Origin: Kuschelorhynchus macadamiae
Lineage: Eukaryota > Arthropoda > Insecta > Coleoptera > Curculionidae
DNA length: 64,000 bases
NCBI GenBank assembly: GCA_030620095.1
Contig: JAUTXW010003822.1
Coordinates: forward strand, 496,001 to 560,000
Reading direction: 5' to 3'
Part shown: in pieces, positions 1-10,664 of the stretch
Position numbering within the stretch: the first letter of the stretch is position 1
How the letters are laid out: each line of letters starts with the position of its first letter
The notes under the pieces: model-generated
The model's database searches: none
Told to the model about the DNA's origin: nothing
What the model saw: only the letters and a program-made list of their open reading frames with translations
Position numbers and translations under genes: made by a program

Positions 1-2
1 CA

Positions 3-464
3 AAATGCCATCGCTGCGCAGGAGACCACTTTTATAAAACATGTAAAAAACCAGACACCACATCCCCCCCAAAATGCTGCAATTGCAATGGCGATCACCC
101 CGCCAGCGACTCAAGACGCCCCAAAAACCCCAACAACAGACAATCAAACACGAACCAACAACCACAAATTAACAACATCACTCCCAAACCCCCAACTAGA
201 CAAGTAACCCAAGACTTAACTTTTGCACAACTCACAAAAAAGAACATCACAGCAAACAACAACGAGACAAATACACAAACAGGGCACAATAGCAGCAACC
301 CCCTACTGCTACTACTCACCCTTAACGACGAAGAAATGAACTCAAGACTTACTCACTTGGAACAAATCATACAAAACTCTCCTAAACCTAACAAATGGAT
401 AAAACAATTAACCCCAAAGAACTATACATCATTAGTTGGAATGCAAACTCGCTCTACCCCATAA
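3..464 (+). CDS. Jockey gag, C-terminal part (zinc knuckles), partial at window edge
   Basis: This frame is open from the window edge to a TAA at 462-464. Near its start it encodes a CCHC knuckle, C-x2-C-x3-H-x4-C (residues CHRCAGDHFYKTC). A second knuckle follows (CNCNGDHPAS) whose last cysteine is replaced by serine or aspartate. These match the second and third knuckles of Jockey ORF1 nucleocapsid domains, which bind element RNA. The rest is low-complexity and rich in Asn, Thr and Gln, ending with a short acidic and hydrophobic segment. It overlaps the start of the pol ORF by about 70 bp, and the N-terminal two thirds lie outside the window. The identification is firm because the pol ORF follows directly. 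Confidence 0.8.
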   Translation, partial: KCHRCAGDHFYKTCKKPDTTSPPKCCNCNGDHPASDSRRPKNPNNRQSNTNQQPQINNITPKPPTRQVTQDLTFAQLTKKNITANNNETNTQTGHNSSNPLLLLLTLNDEEMNSRLTHLEQIIQNSPKPNKWIKQLTPKNYTSLVGMQTRSTP

Positions 465-1369
465 GACACGAGTTTGCAAATTTTCTAACAGAAAACAAAG
501 TAGACGTAGCGCTAATACAAGAAACTTATCTTAAACCACAAACAACATACTCAATCAATAACTACACAATATACAGGATAGACAGACCTAACAGAATAGG
601 GGGAGGCACAGCAATCATAATAAAAAATAACATAAAACACGAACTCTTCCATCACACACACACAGAAAATTTAGAACACACCGGAATATACATACATATG
701 CACGACAACACAATAAAAATTCACTCTGTATACAAACCACCCACTGCACAACTAGACACAGACTTAAACAGTAAATCACGACGCTGGGGATGCAAATCCA
801 CAAATCGAGCAGGTACAACATTATACAATTACACCAACCAGGAACTAATCACCATACTAGCACCATTAGAACCCACACACTTCCACTTTTTATCTCCAGA
901 CATACTAGACATAGCACTTACAAAAAACTTCCCTTACAACACACAAATAGATAACCTTCAAGACCTAGGATCCTCAGATCATACACCTATTCCACTAAAA
1001 ATAGGAGACCTATACGAAAAACTAGAATCCCACACACAAACATTTATAAATTGGAATAAACTAAAAGACTACATCACACAAAATACAGTAGATCCACAAA
1101 ATATACATACAAACGAACAAACAGACAGTGCCCTAGAATACCTAACTAACAAAATAAACGAAGCCACAGAACACGCAAAAACCACAGTGCACACAAAACA
1201 AAACAACCCCTATTCACTTCCGCCAGAAATAAGACAACAAATAACAGAACGCAACAGACTAAAAAGACAAGCAAGAATAACAGGAGACCACAGACTAAAC
1301 ACACAAGCAAACAGAATAACAAACACCATCAAAAAACTCATAAAAGAACGCAAAACCAATTCACACTAA
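395..1369 (+). pseudogene. Jockey pol N-terminal part: APE-type endonuclease with internal deletion
   Basis: The ORF starts at an ATG at 395 and opens with ISWNANSL, the first conserved block of exonuclease-endonuclease-phosphatase domains. It continues with ALIQETYL (catalytic Glu), GGGTAIIIK, SVYKPP, WGCKSTNRAG and, near residue 195, GSSDHTPI (catalytic Asp-His). This domain nicks the target DNA in LINE retrotransposition. Between SVYKPP (residue 112) and WGCKS (131) only about 18 residues remain, and the GDxN motif normally found there is gone, so an in-frame deletion removed part of the active site. The C-terminal stretch is the linker to the reverse transcriptase. The frame ends at 1369, where another deletion shifts the reading frame into the RT ORF. 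Confidence 0.88.
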
Positions 1370-2739
1370 ACGAACACGAAGACGATGACATAGATCATGA
1401 AGAAAACATAACAAACAGAGCTCACACGATACTTAACACACAAACAAACGAAATACTATTACAGACAACAGCCGCAGAAATAAGAGACATTATTAAAAAC
1501 TCAGACAGCAAGAAAGCACCAGGACCTGACAAAATCACAAACAGAACTCTAAAAAACGTACCAGACAAAATACTAAATCACCTCACACTAGCAGTCATAC
1601 TAATCCCCAAACCCAACAAAGACCTAAAATTCCCTCAAAACTGGAGACCTATCAGCCTCCTATCATCTTTAGCAAAAATCTTTGAAAAAATACTACTTAC
1701 CCGACTACAAACTCACCTAACTATAAATAACACAATACCAGACGAACAATTCGGATTCAGACAAGAACACTCGACAGAACTACAACTAACTAGACTAATC
1801 GAGGAAACAACTCTAGGACTGCAACGCCGTGCCTCCACAGGTATAGTAGTCCTGGATGTTGCCTTCGACAGAGTCTGGCACGAGGGACTAATAACAAAAA
1901 TGAACGACACACTCAACATACCACTACCCTTTACAAAAATTATAGGACACTTTTTAACTAACAGACTATTCTACACTACAATTAACAATGAACACTCAAC
2001 ACTTAAAACCATGGAAGCAGGAGTCCCACAAGGCTCGCCACTATCCCCAATACTCTACAACCTATACACCGCAGACATACCAAAACCACAATACTCCAAA
2101 CTATCAATATACTCCGACGACACTTGCCTATTCTCAACCTCCAAAAACCACAATCAAATTCACAGAAGCCTACAAAACCACCTCGACAACATCTTAGAAT
2201 GGGCAACACAATGGAAAATCCGAATAAACACAGACAAAACACAAGCAATACTCATCACAAGAAAAAGAAACGTACACATACCAAACCTAACACTACTAAA
2301 CAACGACATCCCCTGGGAAACACACTTAAAATACCTAGGCATCCACCTAGACCACAGACTTTCATTCAACAAACACTTGCAAACAAAAATACAAGAAGGC
2401 AAAGCACTTTACAACCAATTATATCCCATGATTGGCAAAAAAAGTAAAATGACAAGACAAAACAAACTACTTATTTACAAACAAATAATTAGACCCAAAA
2501 TACTTTACGGAGCCATGGCATTCTGTCATACCTCCAAAACAAACAAAAACAAACTAGAACGACTACAAAGCAAAATACTCAGAAATATCACAGGAGCCCC
2601 TTGGTACATTCAAAACACAGAAATCAGACAAGCAACTAACATGGACACTATACACGAACACCTTGTACAGAAACATACCATCAGACCAACAAACTTAAAC
2701 TCACCATACAAAAACATTAAAACAGTAATTACAAATTAA
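1360..2739 (+). pseudogene. Jockey pol C-terminal part: reverse transcriptase
   Basis: Frame 1 is open from upstream of 1360 to a TAA at 2737-2739. It encodes the RT palm and fingers: SKKAPGPDKI, ILIPKPNK, NWRPISLLSSLAKIFEK, DEQFGFRQEHST, LDVAFDRVWH (motif A, first catalytic Asp kept), GVPQGSPLSPILYNLY (motif B) and IYSDDTCLF (motif C, usually YADD). The thumb end reads LKYLGIHLDHRLSF and IRPKILYGAMAFC. Two losses show against the family pattern. About 15-20 residues are missing before ILIPKPNK (the segment normally ending in a Trp-Lys), and about two are missing inside motif A. The region that should join the endonuclease linker is also deleted near 1360. No RNase H domain follows, as expected for Jockey. 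Confidence 0.9.
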
Positions 2740-2860
2740 AAAAAAAAAAACAATATAATAAAAAAAAATAATAAAAAATCATACATCCACACCCCCTTCC
2801 CACCCTTCCTACACCCCTTCCCTTAATATATCAAAATCCCTCCATGAGGGCGAAAATCAA
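2740..2860 (+). other. Jockey 3' UTR / A-rich tail
   Basis: The stretch begins with runs of A broken by C and T, then a pyrimidine-rich segment (CACCCCCTTCCCACCC and similar) with the same C-over-G bias as the element. From about 2845 the bias fades. I take this as 3' UTR, possibly with an internal A-tract. No target-site duplication can be tested because the 5' end is outside the window. Confidence 0.5.
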
Positions 2861-2984
2861 AAAAGCTGTACGGCACACCTATACAGAACCGTGTAAGAGT
2901 CCCCGCAAAGAACTAACACGAAATCAAATCAAACCAGCAGTAACACTTCAGTATGTATTTGGACGCGAGAAACAAAACTCGAGA

Positions 2985-3200
2985 ATATCTATTCATTTTA
3001 GCGCTAGTTGTATTCGTCTTTCAACTAGGTGACTATACTGATGAAGACTTTAAGTCGGAAACACGTGTCTATGGTTAGCCAAATTTCATTGCTTTAGCGG
3101 TTTTTCCTAAGGATGCATTTTCTACTATATACTAGTTCTCGCCGCGTTATATATTTTATAATTTCTACTTTTGATTTATTTTATTATGCGATATTTTTCA
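2985..3200 (+). repeat. Hammerhead-bearing short repeat, single copy (same family as 26865-27470)
   Basis: From TTTAGCGCTAGTTGTA to about CTACTTTTGATT the sequence matches, with substitutions, the reverse complement of 26865-27030 and of 27160-27300. Shared landmarks are the CGTCTTTCAACTAG box, the ribozyme core, GCCAAATTT-ATTGCTTTAGCGG, and CTACTATATACTAGTTC. The copy follows the Jockey element after about 125 bp of non-repetitive DNA. It has no coding capacity. Its best interpretation is a small non-autonomous retroelement of the ribozyme-containing type. Confidence 0.7.
3030..3077 (+). ncRNA. Type I hammerhead ribozyme core (HHR-1)
   Basis: The core CTGATGA (3038-3044) is followed by a small stem II (GACT-TTA-AGTC), then G-GAA and the self-complementary ACACGTGT of stem III, then the expected cleavage cytidine at 3069. 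The flanks TGACTATA (3030-3037) and TATGGTTA (3070-3077) pair over eight positions with two G-U wobbles to form stem I. Ends opening at stem I and a very short stem III are the type I layout known from animal satellite and Penelope-associated hammerheads, which often act as dimers because stem III is unstable. One caution is the A-G mismatch at the base of stem II. All other invariant core bases are present. Confidence 0.7.
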
Positions 3201-4559
3201 TTCCGGGTGTACATTTATTATCTGCTTATCGTGAAAAGAACAGTTTTGCTGACATTTCCCCAAAATCACATTTGACATTTTCGATAGTTTTTGTTCCCCG
3301 TTTGAGCGGAGACTGACTTCATTCGGACGTGCTTTTGGTTGCGATGTAGTTGGGTTCCAGGCCTACCTGAAGATGGTAGTGGCCCAGAAATTGATATTTG
3401 CATCAATATATATTTCCATATAATACCCAATTTTATACTTTTTAAATGGGCTTTCCTGTGTAATAATTATTAACCTAATAGTCAATTAACGTCAACCCTT
3501 TGCATAGGAAAGACAATTGACACTTTACAATTTTTGATATTTAATCTGATTTTCAAAGAATCAAATCGCCAAAGTGAAGAATAAATACTGCCTTTAAATG
3601 TGTCTCGTAGTGACAGAGTATTTTTGGAAAGACATAAAACTAAATTTTAAATATCTTGGTGAAATATTTTTTTCGACATTTCTTTACCTGACGGAACTTT
3701 TTATAAAATACACTTTTAAAAAATGTTTGCCATCTTAGATGTCATTGTCAATATCGAGTCCTCGTGCAGGGGATCATTATGGTAAGCAATAGGTGCTGTC
3801 TGTCTTTGAGTTAAAGGGATATAATATTAAAAATATATCACTTATTTATTTATTAAAACATTTTATTTTCTTCTTAGAAAGAAATCGAAGAAAGGCATTT
3901 GCATAAAACACTTCTAAGGTGCCTAAACCCTTTCAAGGCATTTCTCTCTTTACGTAGCTTTCAACACCACTGTTATAATTGAAAGGCGCCGTTTTAGGGT
4001 GCACATCTGTGAAAAGCATTTTAAACAAAACTTACGATATTGCGGAGTTAAGAGGAAATGTTATTTTAACTTCGAGGAAACTGTATGAGTTTGATAAATT
4101 GCAGCTCTGGGAATTGGCTGAAAATGAGAATGAATCAAGGAAGGTTATAAAATTCACAGCTAGTCGCTATTTAATGTTAAATCTACTTTCGCTTGGAATG
4201 CCAAAGTAGCGTTATCTGAACGCAGGCAGACCGGAGAGTGTTGAAAAATTCAGCATAATTTAAGTAGGAATAAACACTTTATAGGAAACGCTTGCGAAGC
4301 ACAAAATAAATTAAATTTGTAAATCCGTAATTACTATTAGATTTATTTATTACCGACAAAAGTGACTGAACTCAAGATGCAGGCCGGCATTTTCGATGTT
4401 TTAATGTACTGTTGTTGCTTTATGGTACGTTAAATAGGTGAAAACAACACATACATTGAAATTGTTTTGTACTATAACAAAATATCAAATGACGGGACAT
4501 TTAGAGAAGTATAATTAAGTGTAGTAATAAATCTAGAAAATAAAGTACCTATTTTTACT
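3200..4559. other. Intergenic, no gene recognised; possible degenerate ribozyme motif at 3368
   Basis: No convincing coding region. A small open frame at 3979-4209 matches nothing I recognise and sits in plain AT-rich DNA. At 3368-3400 a CTGAAGATGG element followed by CCCAGAAATTGA resembles the Penelope-type hammerhead core (CTGAnGA, stem II TGG/CCA, GAAA) but is degenerate. The GC-richer 3290-3390 part may be the end of a retroelement. Confidence 0.3.
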
Positions 4560-4630
4560 TCCCTCGTAAAAGGGAAGTATTGTAATCGTACAAAAATCAT
4601 AGCACGTAATACTGTTTTAGTATGATTGAC
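4560..4630 (+). repeat. Head module of the GTCTGTCTG repeat family (isolated)
   Basis: The block beginning TTCCCTCGTAAAAGGGAAGT resembles the TTCCCTCGTAAGTGAAGTGG block at 24732, which precedes the second modular repeat. Here it is separated from the main copy by about 1.4 kb of unrelated DNA, suggesting an old copy split by insertions. Confidence 0.35.
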
Positions 4631-5777
4631 GTTGCCTAGATAAAATTGATAGGATCCGTGCCAAAAAGCTTATCTGAGATTTATTTATGACAGTCGTAAG
4701 AGAGAGGCAGTTTTAAGAGTCAAAATATCCGTACACTTAATTTAAGATACCTATATTTCACCCCACCAAACCCGACCGCATTTTATCAGAGATCAGTTTC
4801 CTATAATGTTTATACGATTCATAATGGAATTCCCTATATTCTTAAACACTCAGCACTTTTAGCTTTTAAATCTCGATATAAAAAAATCATTTTTGGTTTG
4901 AAAGCGAGCACCCGGCGATTTTGATATTATTTTTATTTATACCTGCTCATTTGCACATCGATGTGATGAGTTTTATTGCAGATGTGTAGTTTGTGTTTTC
5001 CTTTTCTATTTAAGAGGGGGCTGACCTAGAATCTTTTCCAAATTGTTTTCAGCCTTCTTTTTGTCTTATATTAATAACATTTCTATTATTACAATTAAGA
5101 TTATTGTAATGATTTATGGTCATTAAATATTATATTATTATTAATATATAAATTGGTTTGCTTCAAATTCGGAATTTCGAAAAACCTCAAGCATATTTCT
5201 TTTCCACAATTAATTTAAGTTATTGTGTTTTTTTCACGAGTTTCAGGTGTATATATAAAACTTTATAAATGTTTAATTAATGTTCCAGGTAATTATAGAC
5301 ATAAAGGTAACCTACTAGATGGCAGTTTTTCTTAATCCAAATTCTTTAATCGGTAAACTCAGGGAATAAAAAAGCCAACAAAGTGGCCCTTGGTCTATGA
5401 AGTAGCACGATGCAGGTTTGCAAGCAGGTCGTTGCTCGTCCCTGTCCGATAAGTATTATTTTCGTGTATGTAACCTAACTATCCTAAAAAATAAGTCATG
5501 AGTCATTTTTATTTGTGGAGGTTAGTTGATTTATAATACAATAAGCAATACTCCCAGTAGACATTCAATAATTGGAGCTAAATTTAATGGTATATATAAT
5601 TTTCTTATATTTGAAAAAAAGGAAAAATAGACTTTTGTCTAAAGCAATTTTTGTGGCTCGAAATTTTTGAGTAATTATACAAGTTAATGCACACATAATT
5701 ATAATGGCTATTCAGAGAATTAAGGTTTCACGGGTCAAATATTTAATTGACATTTGTACAGAGAATATCAAAAAGGA

Positions 5778-5785
<8 letters not shown>
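4631..5785. other. Intergenic AT-rich DNA, nothing recognised
   Basis: I see no coding segment longer than about 60 codons with family resemblance and no clear inverted repeats. It is plain AT-rich sequence. Confidence 0.4.

Positions 5786-5824
<39 letters not shown>
5786..5824. repeat. (AT)n microsatellite
   Basis: About 19 uninterrupted AT/TA dinucleotides following an A-rich run. Confidence 0.95.
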
Positions 5825-5828
<4 letters not shown>

Positions 5829-6049
5829 AAAAAAAACCCATAACAATTTATCAGACGATATTTGCAAATGCACAAGCTAGCAAAATTAAAAGCTAATATC
5901 TGGTTGGTCTACCCCGAACCCTCAACAATTCCCGGCAGCGATTTGGCTTACTAAAGGCAGGGGTGTTAATGAATTCCTGTAGATTATTTTTTAATTTGCT
6001 TATTGCATTTATTAAAATAGGGAAGTTTTGAAGTCGTGAGAAAATCACC

Positions 6050-7460
6050 TTTCGAGATTGTTCAGATCTTTACGTTTCCTACGAGTCCACAGATGCTGAA
6101 AAATATGTTTTCTCAATTCCGTCGGTCTGTCTGTCTGATCTGGTCTTGACCAAAAATTACAGGTTATGGGGATGACCTAGAAAAATCTTGGTAAAAATGC
6201 AATATGGCAAAACAAAATGGGGACCTAGTGAAATGTTCAAAAAGTTATTACTGAAAAACTACTTATCCAATTTATCTCAAATTTTGCACAAAAATCAAGT
6301 ATTATGTATTAATCAACTGTTAATATTTTGGTATGAATCTAAGATGGCGGAACAAAATTGCGGCTTTATAAAATATTTAAAAATTCAGCCTAAAAAACTA
6401 CTTAATGGACCAATTTGTATGCCAAAAATAATTGTGGTATACAGATGAACGAGTTAAACTGTGGTACTAATTCAAGAAGGCGGTACAAAATGGCGGTTAA
6501 ATAAAATATTTGTAATTGTGAAAAAATAACCCTCTCATGTTTTAGATATCTTCACGTTTCAGCGTCCCGAAAAACTACTTACCCGATTGACTTCAAATTT
6601 TGGTCAAAAGTTAAGGGTCATATGGGGATAATCTGGTGACATTTTGGTAAAAATCCAATATAGCAAAACAAGATGGCTGCCTAATGAAATGTTAAAAAGA
6701 TTATTATTAAAAAAATATCTCAAATTTTGCACAAAAATCAAATACGTATTATGTAGGAATCAACTGATAACATTTTGGTACGAATCAAAGATGGCGGAAC
6801 AAAATGGTGGCCAAATAAAATGTTCATAATAGTGGAAAAAATCACCCTTTCAGGTTTTACATATCTGGAAAAAAAAATATGTTTTATCAATTCCGTCGGT
6901 CTGTCGGTTTATCTGTCTGTTTATCAGTTCGTGGCATAGCTTAAAAAGCACTTATCAGTTTGATTTTAAGTTTTGGTCAAAAATTAAAGGTCATAAGACC
7001 TAATAATATTTTGATACAAATTCAATACCCTGGAATATGATGGCGGCCTAGTGAACCGTCAAATAAATTATTACTAAAAAACTAATTGTTTAATTTACCC
7101 CAAATTTTGCTCAAAAATCAAATGTTATTTAGGAATGAACTGGTAGCATTTTAATATGAATATAAGTTAGCAAAACAAAATGGCGGCTGAAACTAGTAAA
7201 GTTGTGGTACGAATTTAAGATAGCGGAACAAAATGTCGGTCAAATAAAATTTTTCCAAAATCAACGTAAACAAATCTTATTCAATTGACTTTGCATTTTG
7301 CAGAAAAATTAAATGTGATGTAGGGATAAACTGGTACGAATTCAACATGACACATGACGTAACAAAATGGCGGTCTGTGTTAATGTAAAAACCACTTATT
7401 GAATTTATTTTAAGTTATGTCCGTAAATCAAGTGTGGTATAGCTAGAAACTGGTAAAATA
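6050..7460 (+). repeat. Modular repeat with GTCTGTCTG blocks, copy 1
   Basis: At least three degenerate modules occur in tandem. Each has the elements TTCCGTCGGTCTGTC, AAAAACTACTTAT, CAAATTTTG with AAAATCAA, and a phrase near CAAAATGGCGG. Module starts are near 6090, 6540 and 6870, and a shorter last module runs from 7250. The same modules in the same order occur at 24760-26310, and both copies end in AACTACTTATTGAATTTATTTTAA. The small open frames inside (for example 6188-6448 and 6644-6829) repeat each other and are by-products of the modules, not genes. Confidence 0.7.
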
Positions 7461-7919
7461 TTAGTAGGGGTATATATGCATCGAAAGATAAATTACCAAA
7501 AACGAGCATATTAAAATTTTTTAAATCACATTTTTGCAGCGTTGCCAAGTAACCATTTAAAAAATTTGTTGATAGGCGTTACGGCGCCAACTGTGATATA
7601 TATAGCAAAATGACAGCGTGGCGTTTTAAAAATTAAAAATCTTTGTAATTTATAATTTTTTATTACACTAATTATAATATGCCGAAATTAGTTTCAATAG
7701 TTTAACTATGCTTTAAAATCCACATCAGGTTTGTATTTTTTTTTTCGTAATACTGGCCCTTTTACGATATACATAATACATCCATGTCGTATTTTATACC
7801 GATTATTTCAATATTCTAGTAGCTTTAACTTAAGTAATTATGTGCTATTGCATAAGAGACCTTTATAATCTGTAATGTAAATGATAATCAAGGGAGCTTT
7901 AAACCAACGCAACCACCAA
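7461..7919. other. Intergenic, nothing recognised
   Basis: AT-rich DNA with a short GC-richer patch near 7540-7620. No coding or repeat structure is evident. Confidence 0.35.
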
Positions 7920-8100
7920 GAGTGAAATCGGTTTTCAGTTTCCGCTTTTCATGGAAAATCAGTAAATATTACCCGACATACTTCAAAGTAGTTTTAGCCG
8001 TAAACTGTATTTTCAAAGTACTCTGTGAAACCAACATTCGGTAATAGTGTTCTATTACCGGCTTTGAGGTCTGCTTAAATTTTTTGTCGCCTGCTTTATT
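7920..8100 (+). repeat. Dispersed repeat D1, copy 1
   Basis: The core TACCCGACATACTTCAAAGT, flanked by TGGAAAATCAG on one side and GTGAAACCAAC on the other, matches the reverse complement of 16850-17030. The neighbouring GCTTTGAGGTCTGCTTAAAT also matches the other copy (GCTCTAAGGTCTCTTTAGAT). No coding potential. Confidence 0.55.
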
Positions 8101-8302
8101 CTTAAAAGCAAAACTAATTTTCAAGCATTGATATTTATTTTCTGGGACCATGTAAGAGAATAATAATTGTATAGACCCACAACTTTATGAGTACTATTTG
8201 CACAATTTGAAGTTGTCCTTTAGAGTTGGATTGAAAACTTAATTTTAAAGAAGTGCGTTGCGACTGTGACTTCGATAATTCTTGAACTAAAATAAGTACA
8301 TC

Positions 8303-8454
<152 letters not shown>

Positions 8455-8604
8455 TTAGTTTTTTTCAATGATCTCTTGTACACTAAAAAATTATTAAAAA
8501 TATAAAAACTGGTAGGAATCATGGACTAGCATTAAATAATGCTAATATAATATTATTAACTACAAGGAGAAAATATACAAAATTTTTTATTTACCTAAGG
8601 CAGA

Positions 8605-8665
8605 AATCGTTTCACACCAGGCTCGAGGGGTCCCAGGTTCCATTCCCGCAGTTCTCACTATTTTT
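8605..8665 (+). repeat. tRNA-like T-arm relic, possibly from a SINE
   Basis: GGTCCCAGGTTCCATTCCCG resembles the T-arm and B box of a tRNA (consensus GGTTCGANTCC), with a T-rich stretch following. I could not find a matching A box or an acceptor stem upstream, so it is not a tRNA gene. A tRNA-derived SINE fragment is possible. Confidence 0.3.
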
Positions 8666-8739
8666 TTTTTACATTCTTACAGTGCATTATTGTAAATTTT
8701 GTTTAGGTTTTGAATATCTGCTTTTGAGTTGACAGAATT

Positions 8740-9250
8740 TGGTTTTTTTTTTATAAAGATCATTTCCAAAACTTCCCTTTTTTCTTTATGTTGTTCCGTT
8801 TTTCATAGACGTAATTAAATTTATGGTTATTTTGGGCTTCGTGTTTTGTCAAAGCGGTTTGATTTTTCTTATCGTACTTGTGGCTGTTTATTCTGTTTTC
8901 GAGATATTGACTTGATTAACCAATATATTATACCATTGAAATTTGTACAAGGGATTTTATAAATTGTGTGTGATTTTTTTATTTTTCGGGGATTTGCGTT
9001 AAGTTTACTATAGTTAGTTTGAAGTAAATTGTTTGCTTTATGACTGAAATGTTTTGCTTTTTAAAAAAAGGATTGCAGATTCTCAGACAAACCCGGGATA
9101 TAGGGAAGAGCAAAATAATGTTTTTATGTTTTTGCTTTGGGCAATATTTCGTACCGCCATGTTATGTGCTTTGTTACTATAATTTTGAATCCTAGAATTA
9201 ACAATTGAGTTAATTAATTTTCTGGATAGTTGTTTTAGAATATTTTCCGC
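8740..9250 (-). pseudogene. Penelope-like element: linker and GIY-YIG endonuclease end, broken
   Basis: Reading the minus strand from 9250 downward, the translation gives a linker segment and then the start of a GIY-YIG domain (YKIPCTNFNGIIY, with IG in the next frame). After a frameshift it continues SSQYLENRINSHKYDKKN and LTKHEAQNNHKFN. The order and wording are those of the C-terminal endonuclease of Penelope-like elements, which nicks DNA for target-primed reverse transcription. A stop interrupts the domain directly after the YIG position and the frame changes at least twice. It is joined at about 9250-9290 to a PLE fragment in the opposite orientation. Confidence 0.65.
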
Positions 9251-9289
9251 TTTTTTATGGCATTTTTTCGATAGTTTTGTATACCACTC

Positions 9290-9700
9290 AGTTTGAATTA
9301 TCTTATCTTAGAGGAGGTAGAGGGATTATTTCTCAGAGCATGCTTTGTCCCAAAAAAATCAGTAGTAATCGGTTTAGCTGACAAAGCTGTTAAATTATCC
9401 GATGAAAACTACCAAAAAAATGCCATAAAAAAAACAAAAAATATTCTAACTCAAAACAGCTACCCAGAAAAATAAATTAACTCAATTTTACTTTTTGGAG
9501 AAATACTGAAGATTACTAAAAGCTAGCCAAAAAAATTAAAAAAAACTGCAACATTTCCTTTATACATACCTCAACCCTCATACATTGGAAATGTTATAGA
9601 TTTCGTGAATAAAAAATAATTTTAGAATTTCTTGTATTACATTACACCCAAAATCTATTTAAAACTATTCCACTAAGATTACCAGGGCACACATTTTGTT
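9290..9700 (+). pseudogene. Penelope-like element: RT thumb/linker fragment, plus strand
   Basis: The open frame to 9475 contains IGLADKAVKLSDENYQKNAI and then ILTQNSYPEK, the thumb/linker motif of Penelope RTs (…L..NgYP). After a stop the frame continues FPLYIPQPSYIG, resembling the 'LPYIPG' linker block. DNA around 9440-9490 is inverted relative to 9200-9245 of the minus-strand fragment, showing both derive from the same family. No RT palm or endonuclease remains here. Confidence 0.6.
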
Positions 9701-10664
9701 TAATCTATGTAATAACATGAATCCGACCAGGCGAGAGTAACCAGTTTTCTCACTAAACTCAAACAACGGCCATTCTATGAGAATTAATTTGCAAAAAAGA
9801 CAATAAGAAATTTGTTTTTTTGTTACTTTTTTATGGTCTTCATAGATCCGTAGTTGGACTTTTATAATGTTTGTTAATTTTCACGAAGTTTATGTCGTTG
9901 TAACGGTCTCTGGTTACCAGTGGTTGAAAATCTGGGGTGCCACCCTTTGGATTAACATGCTAAGGGGCTTACAAATGCGCACCAGGTCGCTTGTTACAAT
10001 AAAAAGCAGTTATCCAGGGGTCAATACGCAAGACAAAGATGGTATCCCTAAATGTGGTCGGAATAGAAATAGAAAAAAACCCCAATGTATAGAAAACAAA
10101 CAAGTAATCCTGTGTATTACATGTTCCTATATCACGCAGGATACACCCTATACCTGCCTCATAAATAAATTAAATAAAAATCCAAACTAGAAAAAAAGAG
10201 ACGGAAAATGTAGGCTTTAGAATTTGATGGCTAAGTTACGTAGAGACCGCAGACGATACGAACTCAAGGGTGGTTACTTACTAGGGTTGGATCTCCGAAG
10301 AACCGTAATACGGGAGCCAACAGTAACAGGTTACTTTTACTTCAGTAGCTTACCAGGTTACTTAGCAAAACCAATCTATAGAACCACTCTCACGTGTGTG
10401 TATGTGTAGAAATTTTGTATGTGCGTATAATATTTTAAATGTATTTAGTACTTTATACTGAGTGTTTCGGACTTGACTTACTTTACTTTTTTATATTGAA
10501 TAAACCAAGGGGGCCTGAGGCATAAGTATATTGCATGTTTATTTATACTGTAGTTGCCTTAACAACTATTTCATTCCTTGGTCTCCAAATACTAAACATG
10601 CATTGGCACCTCACGGAACATCGGTCATTATCATATATCCCTGCAAGAACTACTTTCGAATAGG
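9701..10664. other. Intergenic; two unrecognised small open frames
   Basis: Open frames at 9867-10190 (107 codons) and 10224-10409 (61 codons) show no motif I recognise and lack neighbours of the same kind. I would not call them genes. No repeat ends were seen. Confidence 0.35.

Larger units (their letters stand above)
1..2860 (+). mobile_element. Jockey-type non-LTR retrotransposon, 5' end outside window
   Basis: The segment reads in order gag zinc knuckles, apurinic-type endonuclease, reverse transcriptase, then an A-rich 3' tail. This is the standard two-ORF layout of the Jockey clade. The gag frame (frame 3) stops at 464 and the pol frame opens at 395, so the two ORFs overlap by about 70 bp, as Jockey elements often do. 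The sense strand is strikingly rich in A and C and poor in G and T, unlike the AT-rich DNA after 2860. Pol has lost internal blocks in at least three places, so the copy is not autonomous. The exact 3' end is uncertain. The poly-A-like stretch is at 2738-2778, but C-rich sequence of the same strand bias runs on to about 2830. Confidence 0.9.

Noticed and set aside
95..319. Minus-strand hydrophobic frame
   Set aside because: It is the antisense of the A/C-rich gag frame. Antisense of such sequence gives spurious Leu/Val/Cys/Phe-rich frames, and the same holds for the minus frames at 615-821, 2003-2248 and 2160-2402.
6090..6480. CRISPR-like or satellite array reading of the GTCTGTCTG modules
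   Set aside because: Repeats are long, degenerate and not regularly spaced short direct repeats, and the genome context is eukaryotic transposon DNA.
8605..8665. tRNA gene
   Set aside because: Only a T-arm-like segment is present. No A box, anticodon arm or acceptor pairing could be found.
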